A stretch of DNA of 5,144 nt from Candidatus Obscuribacterales bacterium. Its GTDB lineage: Bacteria > Cyanobacteriota > Vampirovibrionia > Obscuribacterales > Obscuribacteraceae. The stretch covers positions 1 to 5,144 of the forward strand of contig JAKFVJ010000466.1 of the NCBI GenBank assembly GCA_021732245.1, read 5' to 3'. This document shows, one piece after another, positions 1 through 5,144 of the stretch. Within the stretch, counting starts at the first letter, position 1. Every line of letters starts with the position of its first letter. The notes beneath the pieces are model-generated. The model was given only the letters and a program-made list of their open reading frames with translations, was not told the DNA's origin and made no database searches. The translations under genes were made by a program, and so were the position numbers.

Positions 1-1
1 C

Positions 2-274
2 TTTGCTGTCATCGTAATGCCGGTGCGCTCTGCCTTGTGCCCGATACCCGGCATGGAGACATCGTTTATGTTTATCGACTATCCGCAAGAAATTTCCATG
101 GTCTCCGCAATCTGCAAAGAGATCGGAGTCCCTGTATGCAACATTCAACAAGAAGCGAAGAAGCTAGACTCCGAATCGCAAGCCAGCCTCTTCTACTCCG
201 TCCACTTCACCCCGAAGGGACACGAGTACATGGCACAGCAACTCAAGCCTTTCCTTCAGGGACAAGTTAAGTGA
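2..274 (+). CDS. SGNH/GDSL hydrolase-like protein, C-terminal part (5' end outside window)
   Basis: The frame is open from base 2 and ends at TGA 272-274, so about 90 C-terminal residues are present and the true start lies upstream. The layout fits the end of an SGNH-fold esterase or acyltransferase. It has a hydrophobic strand ending in Pro-Val-Arg (about bases 2-28), then a helix with 'ICKEIGVPV' (roughly 107-139), which resembles the 'C.e.gipv.dl' strand of the family. It closes with 'HFTPKGHEYMAQQLKPFL' (203-256), matching the family's 'H.tp.GH...A..l..fL' block, in which the first His (codon 203-205) would be the catalytic base. The Asp expected two or three residues before that His is absent (Tyr-Ser-Val-His). 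Such proteins typically remove or add acyl groups on polysaccharides or lipids, but the nucleophile Ser block is outside the window, so substrate and activity are unknown. The gene is convergent with the glycosyltransferase at 412-3117. Internal ATGs at 17 and 53 are probably not the start, because family similarity continues upstream of them. Confidence 0.65.
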   Translation, partial: FAVIVMPVRSALCPIPGMETSFMFIDYPQEISMVSAICKEIGVPVCNIQQEAKKLDSESQASLFYSVHFTPKGHEYMAQQLKPFLQGQVK

Positions 275-292
275 TTAAGCCTAGGTCCTAAT

Positions 293-412
293 GCTTTGTC
301 ATTCTGAGGCTTTAGCCGAAGAATCTGCCGCAAGGCGCCGGCGTTCTTCGATCATCACTGGTATTGTCGATTAGTTTCGGTAGATTCTTCACTACGTTCA
401 GAATGACAAAGC
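293..412. repeat. REP/MITE-like palindromic intergenic element (120 bp)
   Basis: The outer arms GCTTTGTCATTCTGA (293-307) and TCAGAATGACAAAGC (398-412) are perfect 15-bp inverted repeats. Inside them, 318-330 (GAAGAATCTGCCG) pairs with 378-390 (CGGTAGATTCTTC) at 12 of 13 positions. Between these two blocks the left arm carries GGC-TTTA-GCC (308-317), itself a small hairpin, and the right arm carries a 7-base spacer (391-397). The centre (331-377) is unique and contains GGCGCC (334-339). From memory, the motif 'TTTGTCATTCTGAG...GAAGAATCT' recurs as an interspersed palindrome in genomes of several bacterial phyla. It contains no ORF and fits a non-autonomous REP/MITE-type element. It fills the gap between two convergent genes, so its long hairpin could limit readthrough in both directions, although no clear T-tract follows either arm. 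Its last base is also the first + strand base of the CTA that encodes the glycosyltransferase TAG stop. Confidence 0.8.
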
Positions 413-3117
413 TAATAAATCCGCCAGTCAGCGTCTTTCGGAATTTCCAGTGGTGGCAAGATAGCGAAGTTCGCCCCACGAATCGCCCCGTCTTTCCCTA
501 GCGCTTCCTTCCGCTTCAAAAAGAGCTGGTCTGGTGTAAAAGGTGACGCAAGCACGCTGACTTTTAGATCCTTCCATCTCAACACATCATCTGGAATAAT
601 GTCGGCAAACGAAGCCGATCGCCATTCAGGATAAGTCGTTATCGAAGCCGGCTGCCAGAGCGAATTCCAGTGACCTGGCTTGTTGCCGTCCATGCCGGTA
701 AAATCAACTGAAATATACGCATTGCCTGGATTTTCAAAGCCCTTTAAATCGCAATACATATAAAACAGTGCGCCGCTAGGCAAATTAGACGGCAGAGAAA
801 TCGGCGCTGGAGTCAAGATCATCGTGGTGAGATCTTTGCCAACTAACGCGTGTGGCTTGTCGTCAGGTACCAATTCAAATGCAGGTGTGTCGACTTGACT
901 GTTGCCTGCTGAAGCCGGAGTCTTAGCAAATGGCACCACAATGCGAATACGGTACTGCGCGCCGCGTTGTGCAATGCCGTTAATTTTCCCCTTGAATCCA
1001 ATCGGCTCATACACTCGTGAATCCAAATGATCGTAGGTAGCAAATCCCTTCGGCCAGGAAATTCTCGTAAACGATGGCTGCCGCATCGTGCCGTTAATTT
1101 TAGATACGTAGTCGCCATAGAAAGAAAGATTGTCATTGAGCTGATCGACACCAGGTGACAGGCTAACAATGTTTGTGCCACCGAAATGCAATGAAGAGGT
1201 TGGCACAGGAAATGCCCACCACTGTCTAAATGTTTTGAGGTCTTTACCCATTCCCTGCCCTTGAATGGAAAGCACCTGCAGAGCAATAGGACTAACACCT
1301 CGTACAATTGCCCAAGGCAAGGGCGGATGCAACTGTTGTTCACCGTTGAGATTAAGCAGTACTGGCGGCAACGAAGCCGTCGAAGTTAGGTCAACCAAAA
1401 TGTAAGATGTCGGTGAAGGTATTTCACCGTTCAAACCAGGCAATTCAATCGTCTGCATCGCCGATTCCGATCTGTTTTTGAGTGAGCGTGACCATTCGCG
1501 CCAGCTGGGATCAGCTACCACGCAAGCAAGAACAACAAATGCGGAGCCTACACTAATCACGCCTAACGCGAGGTTAGAAATTCTGCGTGCGCCTGCATCT
1601 TCAAAAGCGCGATCAAGCCAGCGTTTGGCAAACAAGACCAGAATGATAAACAAGCAAATCCAAATCACTGCCTGTATCCAGGGCAGAAGCGACATTTGCT
1701 CTATGGTCAGCAATCCGGCAAAAAGTGGTTTAAGAACATATGCCCTAGCCAAAATAGAAAAGAGAAATACCGCGTAAGCGACTGTCATTAACGACGGCAA
1801 CATCAATCTATTGGCGCGGGCGTGCGACATGGCGTAACTAGCGAAGACAATCACAAGAGGCATCGCTGTAATGTTGTAGCGCGAGATGGGTTCAAAGGCG
1901 CAATACAAATAATGCAAGCCAATAATGCCGCCCATCACAAAGGCACAATTCCATTGATGACTAAATCTCTTCCGTCCAATGAGAACCAGCAATGTTCCCA
2001 GTCCGCCAAGCAGCAACAAAAGATCATGCCAAATGGTTTGTAATTCTAGCGAGATACCAAAAAGACTGTACTGGTATTCGTTCCAAACACCGACCCAAAG
2101 CCGTGCAAGTTTTTTCAACTCCAGTGCAATAAATTTTAGTGGCTTGTGCGAAGCTTGCTGAAGAATGGCTTCTGTCGCCTTCTTTGTGTCGCTAGGAATA
2201 AGCTCCGTTTCCGGCCACGCGCGCCAGCCGTCGGTCGCAAGTTGATTGCCTAAATACAAGTTATACGATGGAGCACGACTGACAAATATAGAAAAATTGC
2301 CCGTGACTGCATGGGTAAACCATAACCAAGGTCCAAGAAAGATACTGAGTCCAACAAATAGTGGAACCAATTGCTTCACTTGCACGCGACGCTTCTCAAT
2401 TAGTGCAAGCTCAAGAAAATAAGCCCCAAACATTGGCGGGATGAGAACAAAAATTGGTTTAGCCAGCATCGTTAGCGCTGCCAACATACCGACCAAAAAC
2501 CACGAAAAAATTGACCGCTTCTTCTCTGTGGAATCATCAAAGCAAGCATTCAAGAAAAAGAGCAAAATGAAATACGCATACGGCTCGCTATAGCAATGTT
2601 GAGTGTTGATGATTGCTGGTGGATAAAGCGCAAAAATAATTCCAGCAATTAGTCCGGTGCGTTTATCAAAAGCAATTCGACTCAACCTATATATAAGTAG
2701 GCAAGAAACACTGTCGATTATTGAGTTGAATAGCGAAAGCGGTAAACAAAGCGAATCAAATATAGGAGCCTGCGTGTTAATTCTCATCACCCATTCGACC
2801 AATGCCAAATGCGTGGGATAAACAGGACCATCTATCAAGAGTCTGTCAGCCAGCGACAATGACATCATCGTATTGAGCCCGGTCAAAGCCGGGTTGTGCT
2901 GAGCTACTAAAGTCGAGATGAGTTCCGGAAAAGAATGACTTTGCTGAATTAGCGCTAAGAGACTATTGCCAGTATTTAGAAAGTAAAAAGCATCTCCGAA
3001 ATGGCAGACTCTGTGCTCCAAAAGCAGGTTGTAGGCAACTCTTGCGATTAAAGCAATTACAACAACCATGACTGGTTGCCACAAATCATTAACTACTCTT
3101 CTTGACACTCGAATCAC
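412..3117 (-). CDS. Membrane glycosyltransferase, GT-C fold, PMT_2/GT39-like, with large C-terminal beta-rich domain
   Basis: This 901-aa protein probably moves a sugar from a polyprenyl-phosphate carrier onto an acceptor on the outer face of the cytoplasmic membrane. Residues 1-540 look like a GT-C core with about 11-13 hydrophobic segments, for example near 13-33, 128-148, 154-173, 204-240, 251-270, 362-380, 417-433, 443-462, 476-496 and 514-535. Asp42 in 'HFGDAFYF', in the first outer loop after membrane segment 1, is in the usual place of the GT-C catalytic acid. 'TGLIAGIIFALYPPAI' (154-169) followed by 'SEPYAYF' (177-183) is the typical PMT_2 signature. Residues from about 545 to 901 are soluble and strand-rich, an extension that ordinary members of about 500-600 aa lack. 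The start is GTG at 3117, with no clear Shine-Dalgarno; alternatives are GTG at codon 4 and ATG at codon 17, the latter losing part of the N-terminus. The stop TAG (412-414) abuts a palindromic repeat. The donor and acceptor are unknown. Confidence 0.8.
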   Translation of the reverse strand: MIRVSRRVVNDLWQPVMVVVIALIARVAYNLLLEHRVCHFGDAFYFLNTGNSLLALIQQSHSFPELISTLVAQHNPALTGLNTMMSLSLADRLLIDGPVYPTHLALVEWVMRINTQAPIFDSLCLPLSLFNSIIDSVSCLLIYRLSRIAFDKRTGLIAGIIFALYPPAIINTQHCYSEPYAYFILLFFLNACFDDSTEKKRSIFSWFLVGMLAALTMLAKPIFVLIPPMFGAYFLELALIEKRRVQVKQLVPLFVGLSIFLGPWLWFTHAVTGNFSIFVSRAPSYNLYLGNQLATDGWRAWPETELIPSDTKKATEAILQQASHKPLKFIALELKKLARLWVGVWNEYQYSLFGISLELQTIWHDLLLLLGGLGTLLVLIGRKRFSHQWNCAFVMGGIIGLHYLYCAFEPISRYNITAMPLVIVFASYAMSHARANRLMLPSLMTVAYAVFLFSILARAYVLKPLFAGLLTIEQMSLLPWIQAVIWICLFIILVLFAKRWLDRAFEDAGARRISNLALGVISVGSAFVVLACVVADPSWREWSRSLKNRSESAMQTIELPGLNGEIPSPTSYILVDLTSTASLPPVLLNLNGEQQLHPPLPWAIVRGVSPIALQVLSIQGQGMGKDLKTFRQWWAFPVPTSSLHFGGTNIVSLSPGVDQLNDNLSFYGDYVSKINGTMRQPSFTRISWPKGFATYDHLDSRVYEPIGFKGKINGIAQRGAQYRIRIVVPFAKTPASAGNSQVDTPAFELVPDDKPHALVGKDLTTMILTPAPISLPSNLPSGALFYMYCDLKGFENPGNAYISVDFTGMDGNKPGHWNSLWQPASITTYPEWRSASFADIIPDDVLRWKDLKVSVLASPFTPDQLFLKRKEALGKDGAIRGANFAILPPLEIPKDADWRIY

Positions 3118-3130
3118 TGGTTGATAGGAT
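3102..3130 (+). promoter_or_regulatory. Sigma-70-type promoter for tRNA-Lys
   Basis: A perfect -35 box TTGACA (3102-3107) is followed by a 17-bp spacer and a -10 box TAGGAT (3125-3130; 4 of 6 consensus). The TG at 3122-3123, one base before the -10 box, makes it an extended -10. Transcription would begin near 3137, leaving a leader of about 11 nt before the mature tRNA at 3148. The -35 box lies inside the first codons of the opposite-strand glycosyltransferase gene. This is a sequence match only. Confidence 0.65.
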
Positions 3131-3147
3131 TGCCTACTTGTTGCTAT

Positions 3148-3219
3148 GCGCTCGTAGCTCAGTGGTAGAGCACTCGGCTTTTAACCGATTGGTCGTGCGT
3201 TCGACTCGCACCGGGCGCA
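3148..3219 (+). tRNA. trnK: tRNA-Lys (anticodon TTT)
   Basis: A full 72-nt cloverleaf can be drawn. The acceptor stem GCGCTCG (3148-3154) pairs with CGGGCGC (3212-3218), including one T-G pair, and the discriminator is A3219. The D arm is GCTC-AGTGGTA-GAGC, with a short 7-nt D loop. The anticodon loop is CTTTTAA with anticodon TTT at 3180-3182. The T arm is GTGCG-TTCGACT-CGCAC. The outermost anticodon-stem pair (C3173 with T3189) is a mismatch, while the other four pair. The 3' CCA is not encoded and must be added post-transcriptionally. The tRNA reads lysine codons AAA and AAG. It is a single tRNA, not part of a visible cluster, transcribed divergently from the glycosyltransferase and convergently with the 153-aa gene. 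Confidence 0.97.
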
Positions 3220-3227
3220 AATTTTTA

Positions 3228-3689
3228 TTACCAGGGAAAGTTAAACCGAAAAAACATTGGCGCCGATCTGGATGTCAAACCCTCGGTAAAGTCTAAAACC
3301 CCAATCTGCACTCCCCTGTCGTCCAGAGATGACGGATACAAGTAAAGGGAAGCGCTGAATTTTGCTACCTGCCCATGGTTGGTCGCACCCTTGTCGAGTG
3401 AAAAGACAGCTTCCAATCCACGTGGCGACTTGAGCGGGTTGTCCAGCTCAAAATACTTTTCCTGCAGAGGTTCATCGCTGTATGGCGGCGGCTCTTCGAA
3501 GTCAATTGGATCGCTGTGCGAAGTCCATTGCCACAAGACCAAATCCGAGCCTGCTTTCTTCAACGTGACATTCAGGCGTGGAAACCAATGATCTTCACAA
3601 TCAGAGTCTCTAAAAACGCTCAGGCGACCTTTCGTCAAAAGCGGTCGGTCGATTAGTAATTGTCTTCCTTGCGCGTCAATTTCATCCAT
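3228..3689 (-). CDS. Hypothetical protein, 153 aa, function unknown
   Basis: I do not recognise the family. The product has no signal peptide and no membrane segment, so it is probably cytoplasmic. Alternating hydrophobic patterns at about residues 21-26, 37-56, 93-97 and 108-118, and the ending 'MFFRFNFPW', suggest a mainly beta fold. Residues 59-83 are acidic and proline-rich ('FEEPPPY') and probably form a loop. Trp35, Trp53 and Trp55 are notable aromatics. The coding call rests on the strong ribosome binding site GGAGGA six bases before the ATG at 3689, an upstream extended -10 promoter, and an uninterrupted frame that fills the space up to the tRNA. It ends with TAA (3228-3230), 8 bp from the 3' end of the convergent tRNA-Lys. 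It lies upstream of the glycosyltransferase on the same strand with the antisense tRNA between them, so co-transcription is possible but not shown. Confidence 0.7.
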   Translation of the reverse strand: MDEIDAQGRQLLIDRPLLTKGRLSVFRDSDCEDHWFPRLNVTLKKAGSDLVLWQWTSHSDPIDFEEPPPYSDEPLQEKYFELDNPLKSPRGLEAVFSLDKGATNHGQVAKFSASLYLYPSSLDDRGVQIGVLDFTEGLTSRSAPMFFRFNFPW

Positions 3690-3695
3690 TGCTCT

Positions 3696-3701
3696 TCCTC
3701 C
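3696..3701 (-). promoter_or_regulatory. Strong Shine-Dalgarno site for the 153-aa gene
   Basis: Read on the minus strand the sequence is GGAGGA, followed by six bases and then the ATG at 3689. It is the best ribosome binding site in the window and fixes the start of the 153-aa gene. Confidence 0.8.
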
Positions 3702-3710
3702 GGAATCTTA

Positions 3711-3739
3711 AGCATAGCACTGCCGTCTAAGGATGTAAT
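3711..3739 (-). promoter_or_regulatory. Candidate promoter for the 153-aa gene
   Basis: On the minus strand, TATGCT (complement of 3711-3716) matches the -10 consensus at 4 of 6 positions and is preceded by TGC, giving an extended -10. With a 17-bp spacer, ATTACA (complement of 3734-3739) matches the -35 box at 4 of 6. Transcription would start close to 3704, a few bases before the Shine-Dalgarno site. The match is moderate and the call tentative. Confidence 0.4.
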
Positions 3740-3745
3740 ACGAGG

Positions 3746-3763
3746 TAGAATCACGGCTTAAGG
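3746..3763 (+). promoter_or_regulatory. Candidate -10 box and ribosome binding site for the secreted protein/proline dehydrogenase operon
   Basis: TAGAAT (3746-3751) matches the -10 consensus at 5 of 6 positions, but no convincing -35 box lies 16-18 bp upstream (CCGTCT at 17), so an activator could be needed. The predicted start near 3758 leaves a leader of about 13 nt. That leader contains TAAGG (3759-3763), a Shine-Dalgarno core seven bases before the ATG at 3771. Confidence 0.35.
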
Positions 3764-3770
3764 TAGGGAC

Positions 3771-4454
3771 ATGCAATTTATTCGGTCAGTCAAATTTTTA
3801 GGCGTGTGGCTTCTTTCAGCCGCTCTTGTCTTGCCATGCGCTGTTCATGCTCAGCACTTGATTGCACCGGAAGCTGCCGAGCCTGAAGCCGAAATTGAGG
3901 AAGTGCACAACGTAGACCGCCTGCACGTTCTTTCTTCTGTCACCTGGTGGTCACTGGATAACAGAGGCTATCATCCAGCCGTTCTTGTCAAGATTCAAAA
4001 CATCAGTGGTCATGATTTGACCGGCAAGCAAATGCAGTTTCAAGCCAGATTTATTGATACACGAACGGGAGCAACAACAGTCGGTAAGTCCGAATCCAGA
4101 CATGCATTCCCCAAAAATAAGTTAATTTACATCTTGCTTAAGGGCAAAGACGCTTATGACCTTTCTAACAATATTGATGAGTGGCCGCCCTTCGAATGCA
4201 AGCTGATGTGCCGTGTTGGCGATGTTGGACAGGAAGGCACGCAGACTTTGCTGGTTTCCAAAGTAGAACTTGTTGCAATGACAGATGACGACGCTTTATA
4301 TAAGATCAACCGCATGGCTGATTTGCCGCCTGTCGAACCACCGGCGCCGGTGAAAGAAGAAGTGCCTGTTGTGAAAAGACATGTGCTGCCAAAACCACCG
4401 GTAAAATCGGCCACGTCAAAAGCGAAAGCGAAAAAGAAAACGCCAGTTAGGTAA
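3771..4454 (+). CDS. Secreted protein of unknown function with Pro/Lys-rich C-terminal tail
   Basis: This 227-aa protein has a clear Sec signal peptide: a basic start (Arg5, Lys8), a hydrophobic core at about 9-25, and a likely signal peptidase I cut after 'VHA' (Ala27). Cys23 is not in a lipobox (Leu-Pro-Cys), so it is not a lipoprotein. An acidic linker (33-44) precedes a folded region at about 48-172 with a strand-rich pattern, including 'AVLVKIQNISGHDLTG' (70-85) and 'ECKLMCRVGDVG' (142-153). It resembles small immunoglobulin-like beta-sandwich domains that handle 'extracytoplasmic comparison of induced and basal forms', but no family can be named. Cys143 and Cys147 are the only cysteines of the mature protein. 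Residues 184-227 are low-complexity, first Pro/Val/Glu-rich, then strongly basic ('KAKAKKK'), and could contact the cell wall, acidic polymers or nucleic acid. The ATG at 3771 is supported by TAAGG seven bases upstream and by the signal peptide. Proline dehydrogenase starts five bases after the stop, implying an operon. Confidence 0.75.
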   Translation: MQFIRSVKFLGVWLLSAALVLPCAVHAQHLIAPEAAEPEAEIEEVHNVDRLHVLSSVTWWSLDNRGYHPAVLVKIQNISGHDLTGKQMQFQARFIDTRTGATTVGKSESRHAFPKNKLIYILLKGKDAYDLSNNIDEWPPFECKLMCRVGDVGQEGTQTLLVSKVELVAMTDDDALYKINRMADLPPVEPPAPVKEEVPVVKRHVLPKPPVKSATSKAKAKKKTPVR

Positions 4455-4459
4455 ATGCA

Positions 4460-5144
4460 ATGCCAGTATTAGCACCCACACGGGAGAGTTTGGCGGAAAA
4501 GCCAATGGATTCACACAAACGAGATCAACAACTTTCTGTAGTGGATGCCCTTCCTCTGAGTCTTGTTCTCTGGCTAGCCCGTCCATATCTTGCCGGTCAA
4601 ACATCAGCCCAGGCAATTGATTTGGCACATGAGATTTATTCGCGACATAAATTTGCTTCGACAATTGATATTCTCGGTGAAGAATCGCGCAGAGAAGAAG
4701 ACTGTGAACATGCAGTAGCTGCTTATCGTCAATTGATTGATGGGGTTGCCGCCAAACCAATTAATGTCTCTGGTCATTTTTCGAACAATGCCCAGATGAC
4801 CATTTCCATCAAGCCGTCGATGTTTACGGTAGTGGAAGAAGCTGGTGGAGAGCTGGAAAGCAAACATCTCGATCGCGCATACGAGAGAATTGAGGCGCTT
4901 GTAGCTTATGCCAAATCCAAACAGATTAATATGACTCTTGAAGCCGAAGATCATCGTTGGACTGATTTCCACTTAGACACATACGTCTCTCTGATTGATA
5001 AGGGCTACACAAATCTAGGTACCGTGCTGCAGTCGCGCTTGTTCCGCACAAGAGAAGACGTTAGACGCTTTGATGAGCGTATGCGCGTGCGCATGGTTAT
5101 AGGCATCTATCAGGAACCGGCGGAAATTGCTCATACCCAGAAGC
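4460..5144 (+). CDS. Proline dehydrogenase (FAD-dependent), N-terminal 228 residues; 3' end outside window
   Basis: Proline dehydrogenase oxidises L-proline to 1-pyrroline-5-carboxylate, reducing FAD and passing electrons to the respiratory quinone pool. The frame is open from ATG 4460 to the window edge. Family blocks appear in order: 'FASTIDILGEE' (65-75), 'MTISIKPS' (113-120) with Lys118, 'LEAEDHRW' (160-167) with Asp164, 'NLGTVLQSRLFRTREDV' (185-201) with Gln191, and 'VRMVIGIYQEP' (210-220) with Arg211. By analogy with Thermus and PutA enzymes, Lys118, Asp164 and Arg211 sit in the proline/flavin site. Monofunctional enzymes are about 300 aa, so roughly the last quarter is missing, including the Tyr and Arg-Arg substrate residues. 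Two motif positions differ from the usual 'LQAYL' and 'VKGAY'. There is no N-terminal DNA-binding domain, so it is not full PutA up to this point. The start is five bases after the preceding stop with only a weak AGG (4449-4451), suggesting translational coupling. An ATG at 4455 is out of frame and hits a stop after five codons. Confidence 0.92.
   Translation, partial: MPVLAPTRESLAEKPMDSHKRDQQLSVVDALPLSLVLWLARPYLAGQTSAQAIDLAHEIYSRHKFASTIDILGEESRREEDCEHAVAAYRQLIDGVAAKPINVSGHFSNNAQMTISIKPSMFTVVEEAGGELESKHLDRAYERIEALVAYAKSKQINMTLEAEDHRWTDFHLDTYVSLIDKGYTNLGTVLQSRLFRTREDVRRFDERMRVRMVIGIYQEPAEIAHTQK

Noticed and set aside
275..412. CRISPR-like or tandem repeat reading of the 293-412 element
   Set aside because: There are only two arms, and they are inverted rather than direct; no spacer-repeat periodicity is present.
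843..1343. 166-aa minus-strand open frame inside the glycosyltransferase
   Set aside because: It lies wholly inside the much better supported 901-aa gene on the same strand in another frame, and it has no recognisable motif or ribosome binding site.
1478..2161. Three plus-strand open frames opposite the glycosyltransferase
   Set aside because: They are antisense shadows of a membrane protein gene, with no family resemblance and no start signals.
3148..3219. tRNA-Lys as an integration (attachment) site
   Set aside because: No integrase and no duplicate of the tRNA 3' end are visible nearby, and the genes on both sides show no mobile character.
3102..3296. 64-aa plus-strand frame running through the tRNA
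   Set aside because: It reads across the whole tRNA-Lys and into the 3' end of the opposite gene, which marks it as chance.
3379..3591. 70-aa plus-strand frame opposite the 153-aa gene
   Set aside because: The opposite strand has a strong Shine-Dalgarno, a promoter and a filling frame; this one has none of these.
4455..4472. ATG at 4455 as the start of proline dehydrogenase
   Set aside because: It is in a different frame and reaches TAG after five codons; the ATG at 4460 opens the correct frame.
4154..4972. Minus-strand frames of 86, 114 and 122 aa at the right end
   Set aside because: They are antisense to the secreted protein and to a clear proline dehydrogenase with ordered family motifs.

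Overview
This is a bacterial chromosomal window with compact, mostly ordinary housekeeping and cell-envelope genes and no sign of a phage, plasmid or defence island. No marker gene fixes the taxon. Shine-Dalgarno sites, a Sec signal peptide, a polytopic GT-C glycosyltransferase and a bacterial-type proline dehydrogenase point to a free-living bacterium with roughly balanced base composition. An environmental lineage such as Melainabacteria/Obscuribacterales is possible, but that is only a low-confidence impression.

Layout, left to right. (1) 2-274 (+) is the 3' end of an SGNH/GDSL-hydrolase-like gene. (2) 293-412 is a REP/MITE-like palindromic element lying exactly in the gap between two convergent genes; its outer base is the last base of the next gene's stop codon. 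(3) 412-3117 (-) is a 901-aa membrane glycosyltransferase of the PMT_2/GT39-like GT-C class with an unusually large C-terminal beta-rich extension. (4) 3148-3219 (+) is tRNA-Lys(TTT), divergent from the glycosyltransferase by only 30 bp. Its near-consensus promoter sits inside and just upstream of the first glycosyltransferase codons. (5) 3228-3689 (-) is a 153-aa protein of unknown function with a very strong ribosome binding site, ending 8 bp from the tRNA 3' end. (6) 3690-3770 is a short divergent promoter region. (7) 3771-4454 (+) is a secreted protein of unknown function with a Pro/Lys-rich tail. (8) 4460-5144 (+), five bases later and cut by the window edge, is an FAD-dependent proline dehydrogenase that catalyses the first step of proline catabolism.

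How the genes relate. The secreted protein and the proline dehydrogenase look like one operon. The SGNH-like protein and the glycosyltransferase are both compatible with surface-polysaccharide or glycoconjugate work, but they are convergent and so not co-transcribed. The tRNA-Lys is nested antisense between two minus-strand genes. If the 153-aa gene and the glycosyltransferase share a transcript, that transcript carries an antisense copy of the tRNA. No clearly new system is visible. The items most worth a second look are the palindromic repeat, the nested tRNA/glycosyltransferase promoter arrangement, the glycosyltransferase C-terminal extension, and the substitutions in the SGNH and proline dehydrogenase motifs.
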